This document shows, piece by piece, positions 1 through 11,408 of a DNA stretch of 64,000 nt (positions within the stretch are counted from its first letter, which is position 1; the number at the start of each line of letters is the position of its first letter). The position numbers and the translations under genes are program-made. The notes below the pieces were generated by a model. That model had not been told where the DNA came from and did not search any database. It saw nothing but the letters and a program-made list of their open reading frames with translations. Where the stretch lies: NCBI GenBank assembly GCA_038025085.1, contig CM076140.1, positions 23,344,501 to 23,408,500 on the forward strand, written 5' to 3'. Source of the stretch: Tetragonia tetragonoides. Taxonomy: Eukaryota > Streptophyta > Magnoliopsida > Caryophyllales > Aizoaceae.

Positions 1-157
1 TACACACTCTCTAATGTGTAGAAATCTAGGTTCAAAAACTCTTAATCCCCACTATTTTTATTTAAATCAAGTAACTGAAAACAGCAACAACAAATATACT
101 TCTAAAAACAAGAAAAAAAAGAAAAAGCAAAAACAAAAATAAACGAACAAAACCAAC
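1..157 (-). other. Start of intron 1 of the calcium uniporter gene
   Basis: This is the non-coding continuation of the uniporter gene after the GT donor at 157-156. It is T-rich on the gene's strand, as plant introns are. The acceptor is not in the window. Confidence 0.7.
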
Positions 158-676
158 CTGATCAGGGCGAATAAACACAACACGACCCAAAACGATAACA
201 TTCCCAGAATCATCAAGCAACTTAGCAAACTCCAACCCTTGAGCTTCATTATCATCACATGCATCAACACAAACCTTAACGAACTCGGTATACGATACTG
301 AGTTCGTCGGAACTTCTCTCAGCTTCTTCTTCACCTTCTCCATCATCGCCGCCCTTAAAAACCTCCTCACTTCCTCCACCGTCATCTCGCCGGAGACCTC
401 GCCGGAAAATCTCGAATTGAGATTTTCCGGCACCGCCGGTGGGATGTTCATCCCGATAAGCCTCTCCCTGAGCTTCTCACCCACCGGAAGGGTGAGAAGC
501 TCGGGGAGAGGTAAAGCAGGGGATGACTGGTTTATACACCGGCGTTGGATTATTCGCCGGAATATTCCACCGCCGGTGACCGGAGATGGTGGGTTGTGGT
601 GTTTTCCGGCGGTGGGTGGGGCCATGGGCTCGACTAAGTTGTGGAGGCGTTTAGTGAGGTAACGGCGGAGTGCCAT
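158..676 (-). CDS. MCU: Mitochondrial calcium uniporter (MCU family), exon 1, partial gene
   Basis: This exon encodes the N-terminal 173 residues of a plant mitochondrial calcium uniporter, the pore subunit that carries Ca2+ across the inner mitochondrial membrane. It opens with an Arg-rich targeting-like presequence (MALRRYLTKRLHNLVEPM). A conserved LPVGEKLRERL segment follows around residue 65. The family-typical stretch with LLDDSGNVIVLG and then VVFIRPDQ lies near residues 150-173. The exon stops after Gln173 at CAG|GTTGG, a good splice donor in phase 0; beyond it the frame runs into a hydrophobic low-complexity intron translation. The coiled coil, both membrane helices and the DIME-type selectivity motif belong to later exons left of the window. 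I chose the start at 676 because the presequence begins there and a TATA box lies about 120 bp upstream. A near-perfect 22-bp inverted repeat sits within the coding sequence. Family assignment is by recalled motifs, not a search. Confidence 0.85.
461..511. repeat. 22-bp inverted repeat (hairpin) inside the uniporter coding exon
   Basis: Arms 461-482 and 490-511 are reverse complements with one mismatch (a T.G wobble on the plus strand), separated by a 7-nt loop. The hairpin lies wholly in coding sequence, over the Leu/Pro-rich stretch before and through LPVGEKLRERL. Confidence 0.9.
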
Positions 677-793
677 TTGAAGAGAGAGAAAGTGGAAGGA
701 GAGAGAAAATGAGAGATTCCAAGGAATCAGGGGAGTGATGATTTTTTTTTTAGAAAGGATGTTATGGAAATGGGGGAGGTGGGACGGTGGAGG

Positions 794-801
794 TATTTAT
801 A
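794..801 (-). promoter_or_regulatory. TATA box of the calcium uniporter gene
   Basis: The minus strand reads TATAAATA about 120 bp upstream of the start codon at 676. Plant transcription usually starts about 30 bp downstream, which would give a 5' UTR near 90 nt. The leader is purine-rich on the plus strand. This is inferred from position and consensus only. Confidence 0.6.
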
Positions 802-901
802 TGGTTAAGCGTAAGTATATTGAGTCATTGACAAGGGGAAGAAGAGTAAGGGGAATCTGATTGTATTGTATATTTGAGATGATGATTCGCATCATAGGAT
901 T

Positions 902-2997
902 CTGATGGGTCTTGATGTTAACAATAAGCACTCATGTGACATCTGACATTATTTGATTTTATTTTTAATTTTATTATTATCATTACTACGTAATACTTTT
1001 TCATGTTCCTAGTTGACACATTGATATAATTAATATAACGAGCTAGGTGTGATCTTGTACAATGAATTGAATCAAATTTGAATCAAATTTTAATTAAATT
1101 GCATTAAACAGAACCCCTTTGGACTGAAATGAACTCAACGGAGGAATAATGTGTGAAAGAAAAAGTAGATTATTGAATTGAATTGGGCTGAACTAATTCC
1201 TGATTAAGAGGAAAAGTACACACTCGGAGAAGCTTTTAGGTAAGGATAAATTATTTTGGTATTTCAAATTAATTTGGCGGCAAAATGTGTAGATTTTGTG
1301 TGAGGCGCACCTATCTTATGAGGCGTAGATAGGGAAGGGAAGATGTGGGTGACTCTATCTATAGGCCTATCATATACAAGTTTTTGTAATCTTGAAAAGT
1401 TAGTTCTATTTAACAAAAAAGAAAAACAATTTCCATATTAAATATTTAAGCTAAAAATACGACACTTTTAAAAACATAAAATATTTAAACGTTTATATAA
1501 TTATTGAATTGTAAAAATAAACAATTGAATTTAGAACTTCTATATTTAAATTGAACCATTATATTATCAAAAAGTATAGTTCAATCTCCATATTTTGAGC
1601 CATCAAATGGATTTGTACCTCCAGAATTGAAACCTTAAGGTCTATGTAATCGATTTCTAATGTTGATGATTTGTGCAACCAACCGATATAACGATAGGTC
1701 TTTGTATGACCTTTGTTGAGAGATATGATAAATGGAAAAGAAAATTGATGAGTTACTAGTATTTGAAAAAAATAAATAGAGAAAACGGATGCACAATGAT
1801 TTTTCCAATAATGTCGCACTTGCATTGTCGCCTGTCAGAGACTCGGAGTGTATAGGTCACTCTCTCTAATTTTAGCCATCTAAGGTACTAGATGGCCAAA
1901 AATAAAACATTAGGATGCTACATAATCCATTTTGAACATTAACCAAGGCACGCGATGTATCGAGGTTAGTCTTATATTTAGATATTGCACAATTGTCTGT
2001 AGTAGGTATTTTTATGTAAGATTTGGAAATGAATAATATGTCGAACTTCATTTGTTCGTAATAAAAATAGGCAGAGAACATAAAAGTTCACTCCAATAAC
2101 TACACGACGTGTTTATAGATGGTGACTTAAAAATGGACTACTCAAAGTGAGGTCATGACTAACTAAATATCAAGATGTAAATCTATATTTTTTATTTGAA
2201 TTTCTAATTCACTGCCAACGTATTGGTAAATTGACAGGTAACAGATGGAATAACAACACATTTTAAGGGTTATATCTGCGCGACATGGAAAAGGTGAATT
2301 ATGTGGTGACTAAAAAGATAGCAGTGACCTCATAGGAATGCCACATGGAAAGGGTGATACCATATGGTTAGACTGTATTGGGTGACATCCTAAAGATAGG
2401 AGAGACCTCATAAGAGTGCCACGTGGCGAGACTCGTAAGAGTGCATTGTATTTTTGTATTTAGTATAAAAGATAGATATATAGATAATAATTTTTCAATT
2501 TAAAAAATAAAATAAAAATATTTAATCACCTTTCATTTTATATAATTCAAATATAGCCACCCTATATGCCTTGTCCATTTAGCTTCTACCAAATATTATA
2601 GCACATATATATCTCATTTTGAAATATATTTGCAATCCAATCCGATGGGGTAAAAATTATAATTTTTTGAGTTGCGTAACTAAGGATATTTTATTTTGTA
2701 ATTTAAAAATATACTAATAAATATGTAATAAATTCAACTAATGATAAGACATTAATGACTGACACTTGGATGATGCGATATGCTATGTGGCGAACCTTGT
2801 GCTTATGTGTCGTTTATGTGGCATCCTCAAACGAACATGGTTCTCCTAGTTGGTGTCTTATGTGTCATCACCAGGTAAGTCTTGGGAGGTCGTACTGTGT
2901 TTTAATAGTAAGGTAAGATGGTTTGCATAACCAAACTAGTTAGAATAAGAGGGGTTATTTATATGATCTTTATTATATATATCTATGTGCACATAAT
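902..2997. other. Intergenic AT-rich stretch, no gene seen
   Basis: No coding signal is evident; all frames are short and low-complexity. The only structure I noticed is an imperfect direct repeat of about 23 bp at 2326-2350 and 2403-2425 (GACCTCATA-rGAGTGCCAC-type), part of a roughly 77-bp degenerate duplication. It may be remnant transposon DNA, but no termini can be assigned. Confidence 0.5.
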
Positions 2998-4624
2998 CAC
3001 TACAACAAATTCTCTAATAGTAGACGCTTTTTTTACCGCGCTTTACAAAGCGTCAACTTTAAGATCAAAACAGGCGGAGATTTACCACACTTTTACTCGT
3101 GGAAAAAAGTTTCGTAGGTTCTCCACGATCAAAAGCGTGGAGGAATATCTTTTGCCACACTTTTAAGTGTGAGGCGGATTTCATTAAAAATTAGAATTGA
3201 GCGCTAGAAAATTTTAGAGTAGACTACTTTAGCGCCTATATTTTCACAAAGTTTTCTCGGTTTAACGCTTAAAAAAGAAAAAGAAAAGGAAGGTTAAAAA
3301 AAAGAAAAACCTAATTAGCTTTGTACTGATCAGTTGTCGTTCTTCCTCACCTCAACTGTTCTTCCTCACGCACAAATGCACAACCCAGAAGGCTTTCTCT
3401 TCGGAGGCGAAGAGAGAAGAGAGAGAGTGACAGAGCACGCACAACAAGACTTTAACGGAGGCGAACAGAGAGGGGGAGGACAAGTCGCAATTACAGAGGA
3501 TTTAGGAGGCGAATTCGAAATTGGGTCAGTTTTACAAAGATTGGGATTGAAACATTTTGGGATCCTCTTGAATCTGTAAGTCTTTGTAATTCTACTGGGA
3601 TTATCTAGTTTTCTTGAAATTCTGTTACTCAATTAGGGTTTTAACTTGATTTTTATATCTGATCTTGATTTAACCATTGAAGTCTCTTTTGTGCTTTAGA
3701 TAATTGTGAATTATGTTTTTTCTGTTTAGGGTTTGGGCGGATTAGGTTTGGTCATCTGATGAAGGTCTGGATATTTTTTCTGCATCTAATCAGTAGTACA
3801 AGGTAAGATTAACTATATCAGAGATTCATGTTTTTCCTTCCAAGATTGAATTTTTATGCTGGTTGGAATTGAAAATTATGTATGGACACGGCGTTGGATA
3901 CCTTATAAGTTCATATGAGTGATGTTTTTCTGTGAATTGTCATTTTTTTAATTGCTGTTTCTGAATTTGGATATTTGGTAGGGTTGAGTAACATGGTGTT
4001 TTTTTGCATTGGAATATCTGATTTTGTACCAAACTTTCTGTCTTTACCCTTGATAGACATGAAAGTAATGTATGTTCTTGATGTTAATTGTGTTCGTAGT
4101 GAGATATGAGCGAGTTTGTCGGGTTCTGGGTTGTAGTACATTTCTCTAATATTGCGATTTAGATTAATTCACAATTTTACCAATAAAAAAGCTGTCAAAC
4201 ATGTTTTGCTTTCACCATATATAGGCTATAATGATAAAGGTCTATAGTGTAATGTGGACGGAGGGATTACTAAAGAAGCAATCGAATTGGGGTCAGAAAT
4301 AATAGCCAAGACTCTGAACTTTAGTGTCCAGCATGCTTATCGTGATCTTCCTAGTAGGGAACGAGTACTAGCCAAGACTCTGAACTTTAGTGCACTCAAA
4401 TTATTTGATGTTCTAGATAATTTCCATCTTGATTCTTGATAGTACCGAAGCTAATTTGTACATGGAAAATACTTGGTGAAATTTTAACAAAAATATGGCT
4501 GAATTGAGAAAGAGGCAGAGGGTGAGAGGGATGAGGCGAGGAGCAGGAGCTCACCTTATGTCCATTACTTGGCTAGAGCTGTTTTGGTTTGCCTGCTCTT
4601 CGTGTTTTGGTTTTGTCTTTGCAG

Positions 4625-6048
4625 TGTCTTTGAAGCTGAAAGGCCTGGATGTAGGTTTTCAGTGAGGCAGCGAATTGCATTATATTTTTACAAGGTATTT
4701 TTTTTTAGTTAACATGGATGTCCAAGCTTTGCTTGATTAATCCCATGGGCCCTGAATTAACGAGCGGTAAAACCTCCAGTGACCCCGAGGGGACTTGAAC
4801 ATTTTGGTAAAATAAATGATATATAGCCTGCATTTTATGTACATAGTTAAAATTTCACATCTGATTTACAAGGCAATATGGTCATATAGACTGCCTAAAA
4901 TTAGAATAGAAGCCACAACTTCTTTGCTGGCCTTCTCTCATCATTTACCTGCGAAACTCTTTGGATGGAACCTCTTTTTCTCATCCCATTCCATGTGTTT
5001 GTCAGATTGAAACTGTTAGCGGCTCTGCTTATAGTGCGCTTGGACTTGTTCTGACTTTCTATATAGAAACCATGCCATTGCAGTATTGTTGCCCCTTATT
5101 GCCTAAGGAGGAACGTTAGTGCTCCGACTTGTTACTTGTTTGCTTTCTTTATTTATCTGCATGTTTGTGTAGCTTATGGTACTTGTGTTGTTATATGAAA
5201 CAGGACAATTCAGCACCTTGTTTTATCAGAAAAGAGGGATCAATCCCTGTTGGAAAACCCTTTTCCAAGGCTGTGGAAATCAGAATCGGCATGCATTTAA
5301 ATTTTCAATATCATGAACCCAGTTCTTCTGTTTCCTTGGTAAACTTGATGAGTAATCAGCCAGAATCCCCTCTCCTAACTGTCCATGAGTGTCAAAGTGT
5401 CATGCTCAAATTGTAAAGAAATCTCCCAAGTTCAGGAATTATCTGGATACCTCCAGAAATGTGCTGCAAATTTTTTGGTTTTGTTTTTGACTCTTACGAA
5501 AAGAAATTCCCAGACCCTCTATATTCAGGGTTTATAGTATGGCGCAGTTGGATTTGGAAGCGGAATAGTTGGCCAGGGTATTGCAAATTTGATCATGACT
5601 GCTAAACGGTAAGTTACTAAGAGCTAACAGTGGTTTCTGTTTATTATCCTATGATGTGTATACCTGAGCCCAGCTTCATCCTTGCTTAATTTCGAGCATA
5701 ACATTAATAAAGCTGTAGGTGGGAGAGTTATCATTCTGGATATCATGATGTAATTTACAGCTTGTAATTACATCTAACATGGAGATACTGTTAGGGATTT
5801 CTGATTGAATACCTTGAATATCGGACAGTTTTTATTGGGTACCACTTCTACCCATGGTTGGCTCTGGATTCTTGAAAGAGCTCAGTTTGTGTATTGCCCC
5901 ATAAAGTTACATTATGTGTTTTCTTAATATCATCAGTTTGAATAGCTTACACTAATTAAGGTATTTCATTTTTGCCAAATAGGAGCATAAAGAAATCAGA
6001 TGAGGATGTACCTGTTCCACCACTGGTGAAAAGTGCTGTACTTTGGGG
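4625..6048 (+). pseudogene. Captured RETICULATA-RELATED (DUF3411) gene fragment, three exons
   Basis: Three exon remnants with consensus splice sites can be read. Exon 4625-4694 follows ttttgtctttgcag and encodes VFEAERPGCRFSVRQRIALYFYK. Exon 5529-5608 encodes YGAVGFGSGIVGQGIANLIM followed by TAK. Exon 5983-6048 encodes SIKKSDEDVPVPPLVKSAVL followed by WG. Joined, they match the conserved core of RETICULATA-RELATED proteins, plastid envelope membrane proteins linked to leaf mesophyll development. An in-frame TAG near the start of the middle exon (codon 3, about 5535) and the lack of recognisable further exons make it a pseudogene. Its position between CACTA ends shows it was captured with introns, so at DNA level. 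The ORF at 4254-4439, with an internal duplication of AKTLNFS, and the 3334-3579 ORF may be other captured pieces that I do not recognise. Confidence 0.8.
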
Positions 6049-7569
6049 TATGATTCAGTATTAAATAAAACTTTTGCAGAATTTGTAGTAGTATTGTTTT
6101 TGGCATCTTATGACTGCATTCCTCCATTCCATTCATCTCTTCACTTGGTTATTGTATTGCTCTTCGAGACTTTGATTTTTAAATTGGTAATTTGATTGGT
6201 GTAGCTTTTATTTTTTCAACTTATAACTTAGACTGGTAATCATCAGAGAGCTGTAGATTATTAGACATCCTGCTTGTTCTGGACCCATTTGACCTATTAT
6301 ATACTGGACTTAAGAGCCCAAGTGTTTTGTTTTGAAATATGTGATGAGAGTTTTCTAGTGTATGAGTAATTATCTTAATTCAATATTCAGATGCCATTAG
6401 CAGCAATATCTTCTTTTCAAAACCATGTTCAAAATGCAAGTGAAGTGTCGATTAATGTGATTGGTGCTCAATGGGTACGTTTGATTCAATATTGGTGTTC
6501 GATTAAGGCACATGTATGATATGCCTCAATTTGTATATGATGAGATAAGTACTCTAACTTAGTATGTGACATTAGCTCTGTATATGCTCCTATTTAGCTC
6601 TGTATGTGACATTCAGATATGAGTATCGAGTGTGAAACTTTACCTGCTTAATTACATGGGACATTCTAAGAAGTTGATAAGCTCTACTAATGCTAAACTC
6701 TCCCTTGTTTTATTACATTATTTCATTCTTCCAGAGCAATACAGAAATTGACACCGTTTTCATTAATAATGCTGGAAATATTAATTTGTTATGCCTTTTG
6801 ACTATGGTTCTCGTAGGTCTATCTGTAATGTCTTTGACTCTACTTCCTGCAGCTATTATCATGACAATTTTTGCACCTATCTATAATATCTCATATATTA
6901 GCATTTTATAGGCGGTTGCATGAGCTTTGTCGTGAAATGCTCATCCCAAATTCTCTGTCATGAAATGCTTATCTTTTTTTTATGGGGGCTTACAAAAATT
7001 TACACTTATTTTGATATTCCTATTATTGTTAGATCTTAAAAAGTATCATGAAAAGTTCAATTTTTTTGTGCTAATGGAATCTGAGTTCACAAATCAAATT
7101 ATTGAGAGCACTCACAAGCTCACAATGGTAATAGAGGTAATCAAGATCCTACTGCTATTGTGGGGCCTGAATCCTTAAACTACTCCTTATTCAGGATCCT
7201 GAGGTAAATTTGGTTGCTGGGTAATTGTTATATTAAGATGAGTCGGACACTATTGCTTTTAGCTAAAATTGTTCATTTGTGATTATGCAGGACGTCTCAA
7301 ATGAGAGGTGAGATAATAATTTTAGCATGTTGATGTTCAAAAAGTCGTTCAATCTGTTGATGGCAAAATTCAAGACCAGTGCTTCAATTCTTCTAGTATT
7401 TCCTAGGTGTTGTAGGGACAACTAATTATAGAACTAGAGTTTTGTTTGAGATGTAATTACTGAATCTTTTTTTGAAGCCTCATGTGAGTATTCTAATGGT
7501 GAAATATATGTATTTATCGCTTCTTTGGAAGAGTGCAACATGTACAAGTGGGCATAACAATTGTTGTCG

Positions 7570-7936
7570 CAAAAAAAAAAGTTTGCTCAATTATTTACCA
7601 CGTTTTCTAGCGTAGTAAATAATTTCCCGCCTTCTGAACAGGTGAAAATAAATACAAAATTACTACGAGTAAAAGCGTGGAGAAAATACAATTACCCACG
7701 AAAATAAGTGTTGATAAATTGTGATACTAAAAAGCGTGGAGAAAATACTATGACCCACGGAATTTACCGTGGATAAGTTGTGACACTTCAAAGCGTAGAA
7801 AATATAAAGTATGGTAAATTATCCACATTGATTTTAGTCACGCTTTTTAAAAGCGTGGTTAAAATCTTTTTCCACGCTTGAAAGTGTGATAAATCCGCTG
7901 TTTTTAGCGTGGTTAAATAGCATTTTTGCTGTAGTG
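7570..7936. repeat. Right subterminal repeat region of the CACTA element
   Basis: Several degenerate copies of AAAGCGTGGAGAAAATAC and its inverse alternate here. They end in the terminal TTTTTGCTGTAGTG. A shorter mirror version occupies 3020-3250 at the left end. Confidence 0.7.
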
Positions 7937-7998
7937 TAATATTATAAGGTTTTGTAAGTTTTCTTTAAGGGTTAGGCCTTTGGATTTGATGATATCGG

Positions 7999-8609
7999 TA
8001 GAGTGAGCAGAAATATCGGGTACTCAATCTCGAAATCGAAACCGAAATCGATGATTTTGATTGTCGAATCGAAACAGTTTGACGTATTCAATTCTGATTC
8101 CCAAACACAGGAAAAAGGTACCAACCAATTCCAATTATAATTCCTCATTTTTTCGAATCAGAACTGGTTGGATAGCCAATAAAAATAATAATAAGATTTT
8201 CGTCATTGTTGTAAACAAACAGTGATAATTTTCTAGTAATATTAGTGAATTAAAAAATTATTTTTGTAGTTTTAGTGATTGTTCGATTGTAGTTTGTAAC
8301 ATTAATGAGTTCATAATTGTACGTATAGTAAACTTTAATCAAAATGTTAATTATTTGGAATGTAATATTTGATTTTAAGTTTGTTGTATTTTTGTAAACT
8401 AATATTTGTTGATGTGACATCAAAGGTGCTGTTTTTTTTGTAATTAAAGGGTATAACTTTTTTTTTATTAAAAAGAATTGGATTTGGGTACCCAGAAATG
8501 GGTAGGTATCCAAGAACTAGTGGGTACCCGGCGAATGTAGCAACCAATTTCAATGCTGGATAGTACACTACTCGGTCGGTACTCGGTGTTGCACTTGTGC
8601 TCACCGCTA
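7999..8609. mobile_element. Possible hAT-like non-autonomous element
   Basis: The left end TAGAGTGAGCAG and the reverse complement of the right end TAGCGGTGAGCAC are similar and resemble the TAG-GGTGAGCA termini common in plant hAT elements. Both ends continue into CGGGTAC/CGAGTAC-type sequence. I find no matching 8-bp target duplication, and no transposase is encoded. Evidence is the termini only. Confidence 0.4.
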
Positions 8610-8638
8610 ATGATGACTTTCTCCGCACTTTAAAAAAG

Positions 8639-9176
8639 AAAAATTGGTGAAAATAATACAGACTTTCACTCCGACGCGATTAATAACGCAAACTTTCACC
8701 AACTGCGTTTTTACCACGAACTTATTTTTCCTCCCATTTGGCCAATTTTTTCGATAACTCAATGACTTGGCATTGCAGTTTGATGAGATGCCATGTGATA
8801 TGCCCGAAAATGAAAAGGAAAATTAAAAAGGAGGGATTCCCCCAAAAGGTAAAAAGAAAATTAAAAGCTCCCACGTTACCTCTCATGCCTTCCCTTCAAA
8901 TACTAGGAAAATGTAGGGTTTCTTTGATACCTCAGGGAAGGACCACAAGTATTGTGAAATTCCCAAAAACCCATTTTTAAAAGCTTAAAAGGTATTATTC
9001 TAATGTACAACTACCATGCCAAGTCATTCAGTCGCCGGAAAATTTTGACCTTAGGGCAGCGGGACACTATTTAATTAGGGAAAAAAATAAGTTGATGGTA
9101 AAAATGCAATCGGTAAAAATTAAAATTATTAATCGCAACAAAGTGAAACTTTTTGTTATTTTCACCAATTTGTCTT
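8639..9176. mobile_element. Mutator-like (MULE) non-autonomous element with 9-bp TSD
   Basis: Long imperfect terminal inverted repeats (roughly 100-150 bp) face each other. Both contain AATTGGTGAAAATAA, GCGATTAATAA, TTTTTACCA and GAATGACTTGGCAT-like blocks in the same order. The element is flanked by an exact 9-bp repeat TTAAAAAAG (8630-8638 and 9177-9185), the size typical of Mutator-like elements. The flank is A-rich, so the exact termini could shift by a few bases. The 80-aa frame at 8738-8980 spans a terminal repeat and is not a gene. Confidence 0.6.
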
Positions 9177-9185
9177 TTAAAAAAG

Positions 9186-10857
9186 AAAAATAAGGAACAT
9201 TTCTCCTACAAGAATGTTATCAATATCCCTTATGTTTATCTTTTTTCAATTATCTTGGTCGGGTAAAAAAAGTATTTTTTTCAAGGGTGTTATCTTTTTT
9301 TTAATTATCTTGGCCGGTTAAAAAATGAGATTTGCAAATGGTTGTTTGTTGAAAGAAATGATGAAAAAGGAATAAAACGTGGGAGTACAAAATGAAGGTT
9401 ACCAAGAATCTGATTTTATGACGTTTTATTTGATTTGCCGGTGTGGATAGCTAAAGCAATTCCGAATTGTTGGGATTCGTTTACTCTTATCAAGTGGAAA
9501 AGGATTAGGTGCACATTCTAATTCCTTGTTCTTTTTAGATTCTTCAATCTTTGATTCACTTGGGTGATATATTCACGTCACAAATTCTTCGGTGGGCTCT
9601 TGGCCATTTTTTTTTTTTTTAAAATTTTTTTTATGTGTGTGTGTAGGGGGGGGGGGTGTTGGGGTTAATTAGGGCGCTCATGTGATTTCATTAGGGGCTC
9701 ATGTGATTTCATTTTGCTTTACAGTGGTTTGTATTTGTACCAAAACACAAATAATTCGTGTTATATTTTCAAGTGTTTTATTTGACATGCAATTCGTAGA
9801 TCAACGTATTAAAGGTGTGTTCTTCCACTTGTTTAGTATATCGTCAGCTCAGTAAAGCTCATGTGATTTCATTTTACTTTATAGTAGTCTGTATTTCGTT
9901 CACTTCACTAAAGTTCAAACCAATTTGGTTCAATAATTGACTTTTTTCTCACATAATTTACAATTCAGTTTGATTCATTTTAGTTTAGTCCAATTTAGTG
10001 AAGTTCAGTTCAATGAAAAAGGACACACTCTAACTGTTGCTGGTTGCATTGAACCATTGCTGGTTTGACTATTTACTTAAAAAAAAATTTATTTAATTTT
10101 TTTTGTTTGGGAAATCAGGTAGTTAATATTCATGCCCTTTCTCTTTCATTCATGCCATAGAGGCATAACCTCTCTATACACTCATGCCTCCCAAAGAAAG
10201 CATGTATGAAGAAGCTATTAGTGCGTGATTTAGGGCTACATATGAACATATATAAATTACAAAACATTTCATGTCAAATTTGTTGCCAACTTACCATAAG
10301 TTGGCCTGCATTATAACAACATAACGAAAATTAAATTACTAAAGGGCTACAGTACAAGAACTTAATTACCCAAATTAGGGGTTTTTCCTTAGTGGGATTC
10401 TATCTTGGCATGCAAAATTGCTAATCAAATCGTCGTCACTTGGACAGTGCGTGGGACATTATACATGTGACGTCTAAAACTCAGTAAGGCAATTACATAA
10501 TTAACATTATTACATATATACCAAAGTTCTTGGAGCTAGTCTTATCATATGATTGATTCATACATAATAATTTTATTTCTAATTGGTAACCTTTAATTGT
10601 TACGTTAGCCCACTAACATCAACGTGATTCTTAGGTAGATGAATATGAATCTTATAATGTCATTATTTTGACAAGAGGGATCTTCTTTGTGGCCTTAATT
10701 TATCAATTGCGCGCGGTCCACTCAATCACTAGACAGCCATCGACGCATTGTCATGTTGGTTGATGACACGGATATCGACTTTGGGGTTTTAGTAGAGCTA
10801 CGTCATGAAGTAATTCATCAAAATAAAGGGGTAAGGTTGAGTCATAGGAACTCATCC
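9186..10857. other. Non-coding stretch, no gene seen
   Basis: This stretch is AT-rich. It contains a T-run/GT/G-run tract (9608-9660) and three copies of a CTCATGTGATTTCATT motif (about 9677, 9703, 9858). The part around 9900-10030 has repeated TTCAGTTTGATTCA-type motifs. No reading frame or transposon termini can be defended. Confidence 0.5.
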
Positions 10858-11366
10858 TGTTGGAATTAATATCTTGAAGTTTTATGGTTGCAGTAGGTTA
10901 TCGTACCGTATGTTGTGTTACAGTTGGTTATGTTACTGTACGTTAAGTTATGTTATGGTACATTGGGTTATACAGTGTTACGTTATCTTATTCTGTATTC
11001 TGTACGGGCTCATTATTAGTCCTAGTCGGATTAGGAGTCTAGGTTAGGAAATTAGCCCTTATTTCCTATCTCCTATATATACCATATTAAGGTCTTATTA
11101 TTAGACACCCCATTAGAAACATTAAGAGAGCTTTGTGAGATTTGAGAAACACAGTTGTGTGGGAAAGTTTTCCGTTTGTAATATCTTTCAAGATACAGTA
11201 AAATACTCTTGTTCTGCCTGTGGTTTTTCCCTAATTGGGTTTTCCACGTAAAATTGTGTGTCTTGTTCTCTGTTTAGTTTCTTCTCAATATTATTGTTTT
11301 GCATTATTTGTTGTGAATCAATCACACCTGGGATTAAGTACGAATCAGAGCAATTCTGTTATAACA
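10858..11366 (+). repeat. Copia 5' LTR
   Basis: It starts TGTTGGAATT and ends GTTATAACA. A TATATATA box lies at 11074-11081 within the U3/R area. A GTTATG/GTTACG-rich tract marks the U3. Confidence 0.9.
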
Positions 11367-11369
11367 AAC

Positions 11370-11381
11370 TGGTATCAGAGC
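11370..11381 (+). other. Copia primer binding site
   Basis: TGGTATCAGAGC, complementary to the 3' end of initiator methionine tRNA, begins three bases after the 5' LTR. It primes minus-strand cDNA synthesis in plant copia elements. Confidence 0.9.
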
Positions 11382-11408
11382 TTAGGTTGGTGATTGTTTA
11401 CTTCTGTC

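Larger units (their letters stand above)
2998..7936. mobile_element. CACTA-type (En/Spm) DNA transposon, non-autonomous, carrying captured gene pieces
   Basis: The left end reads CACTACAACAAATT. The right end, reverse-complemented, reads CACTACAGCAAAAATG, giving terminal inverted repeats that start with CACTA. Both ends carry subterminal repeats built on AAAGCGTGG / CCACGCTTTT motifs (about 3020-3170 and 7600-7915), as in CACTA elements where transposase binds. The flanks share TAAT (2994-2997 and 7937-7940), 4 bp rather than the usual 3. No transposase ORF is visible across 4.9 kb. The interior reads like a transcribed host-gene copy: 5'-UTR-like DNA at 3300-3780, then exons of a RETICULATA-RELATED gene at 4625-6048. 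It is best described as a non-autonomous, gene-capturing (Pack-type) CACTA element. Confidence 0.75.

Noticed and set aside
417..662. 81-residue plus-strand frame over the uniporter exon
   Set aside because: It is the antisense shadow of a GC-rich exon with clear protein homology on the minus strand.
2326..2425. Pair of ACCTCATA-rGTGCCAC repeats as possible regulatory elements
   Set aside because: Only two degenerate copies, far from any gene; described under the intergenic entry.
4254..4439. 61-residue frame MDGGITKEAIELG inside the CACTA element
   Set aside because: No family recognised; it arises from a short internal duplication. Mentioned only as a possible captured piece.
6690..6911. 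Hydrophobic 73-residue frame
   Set aside because: T-rich DNA translates to hydrophobic residues in any frame; no start context or homology.
8738..8980. 80-residue Lys-rich frame
   Set aside because: It overlaps the terminal repeat of the Mutator-like element and has no domain.
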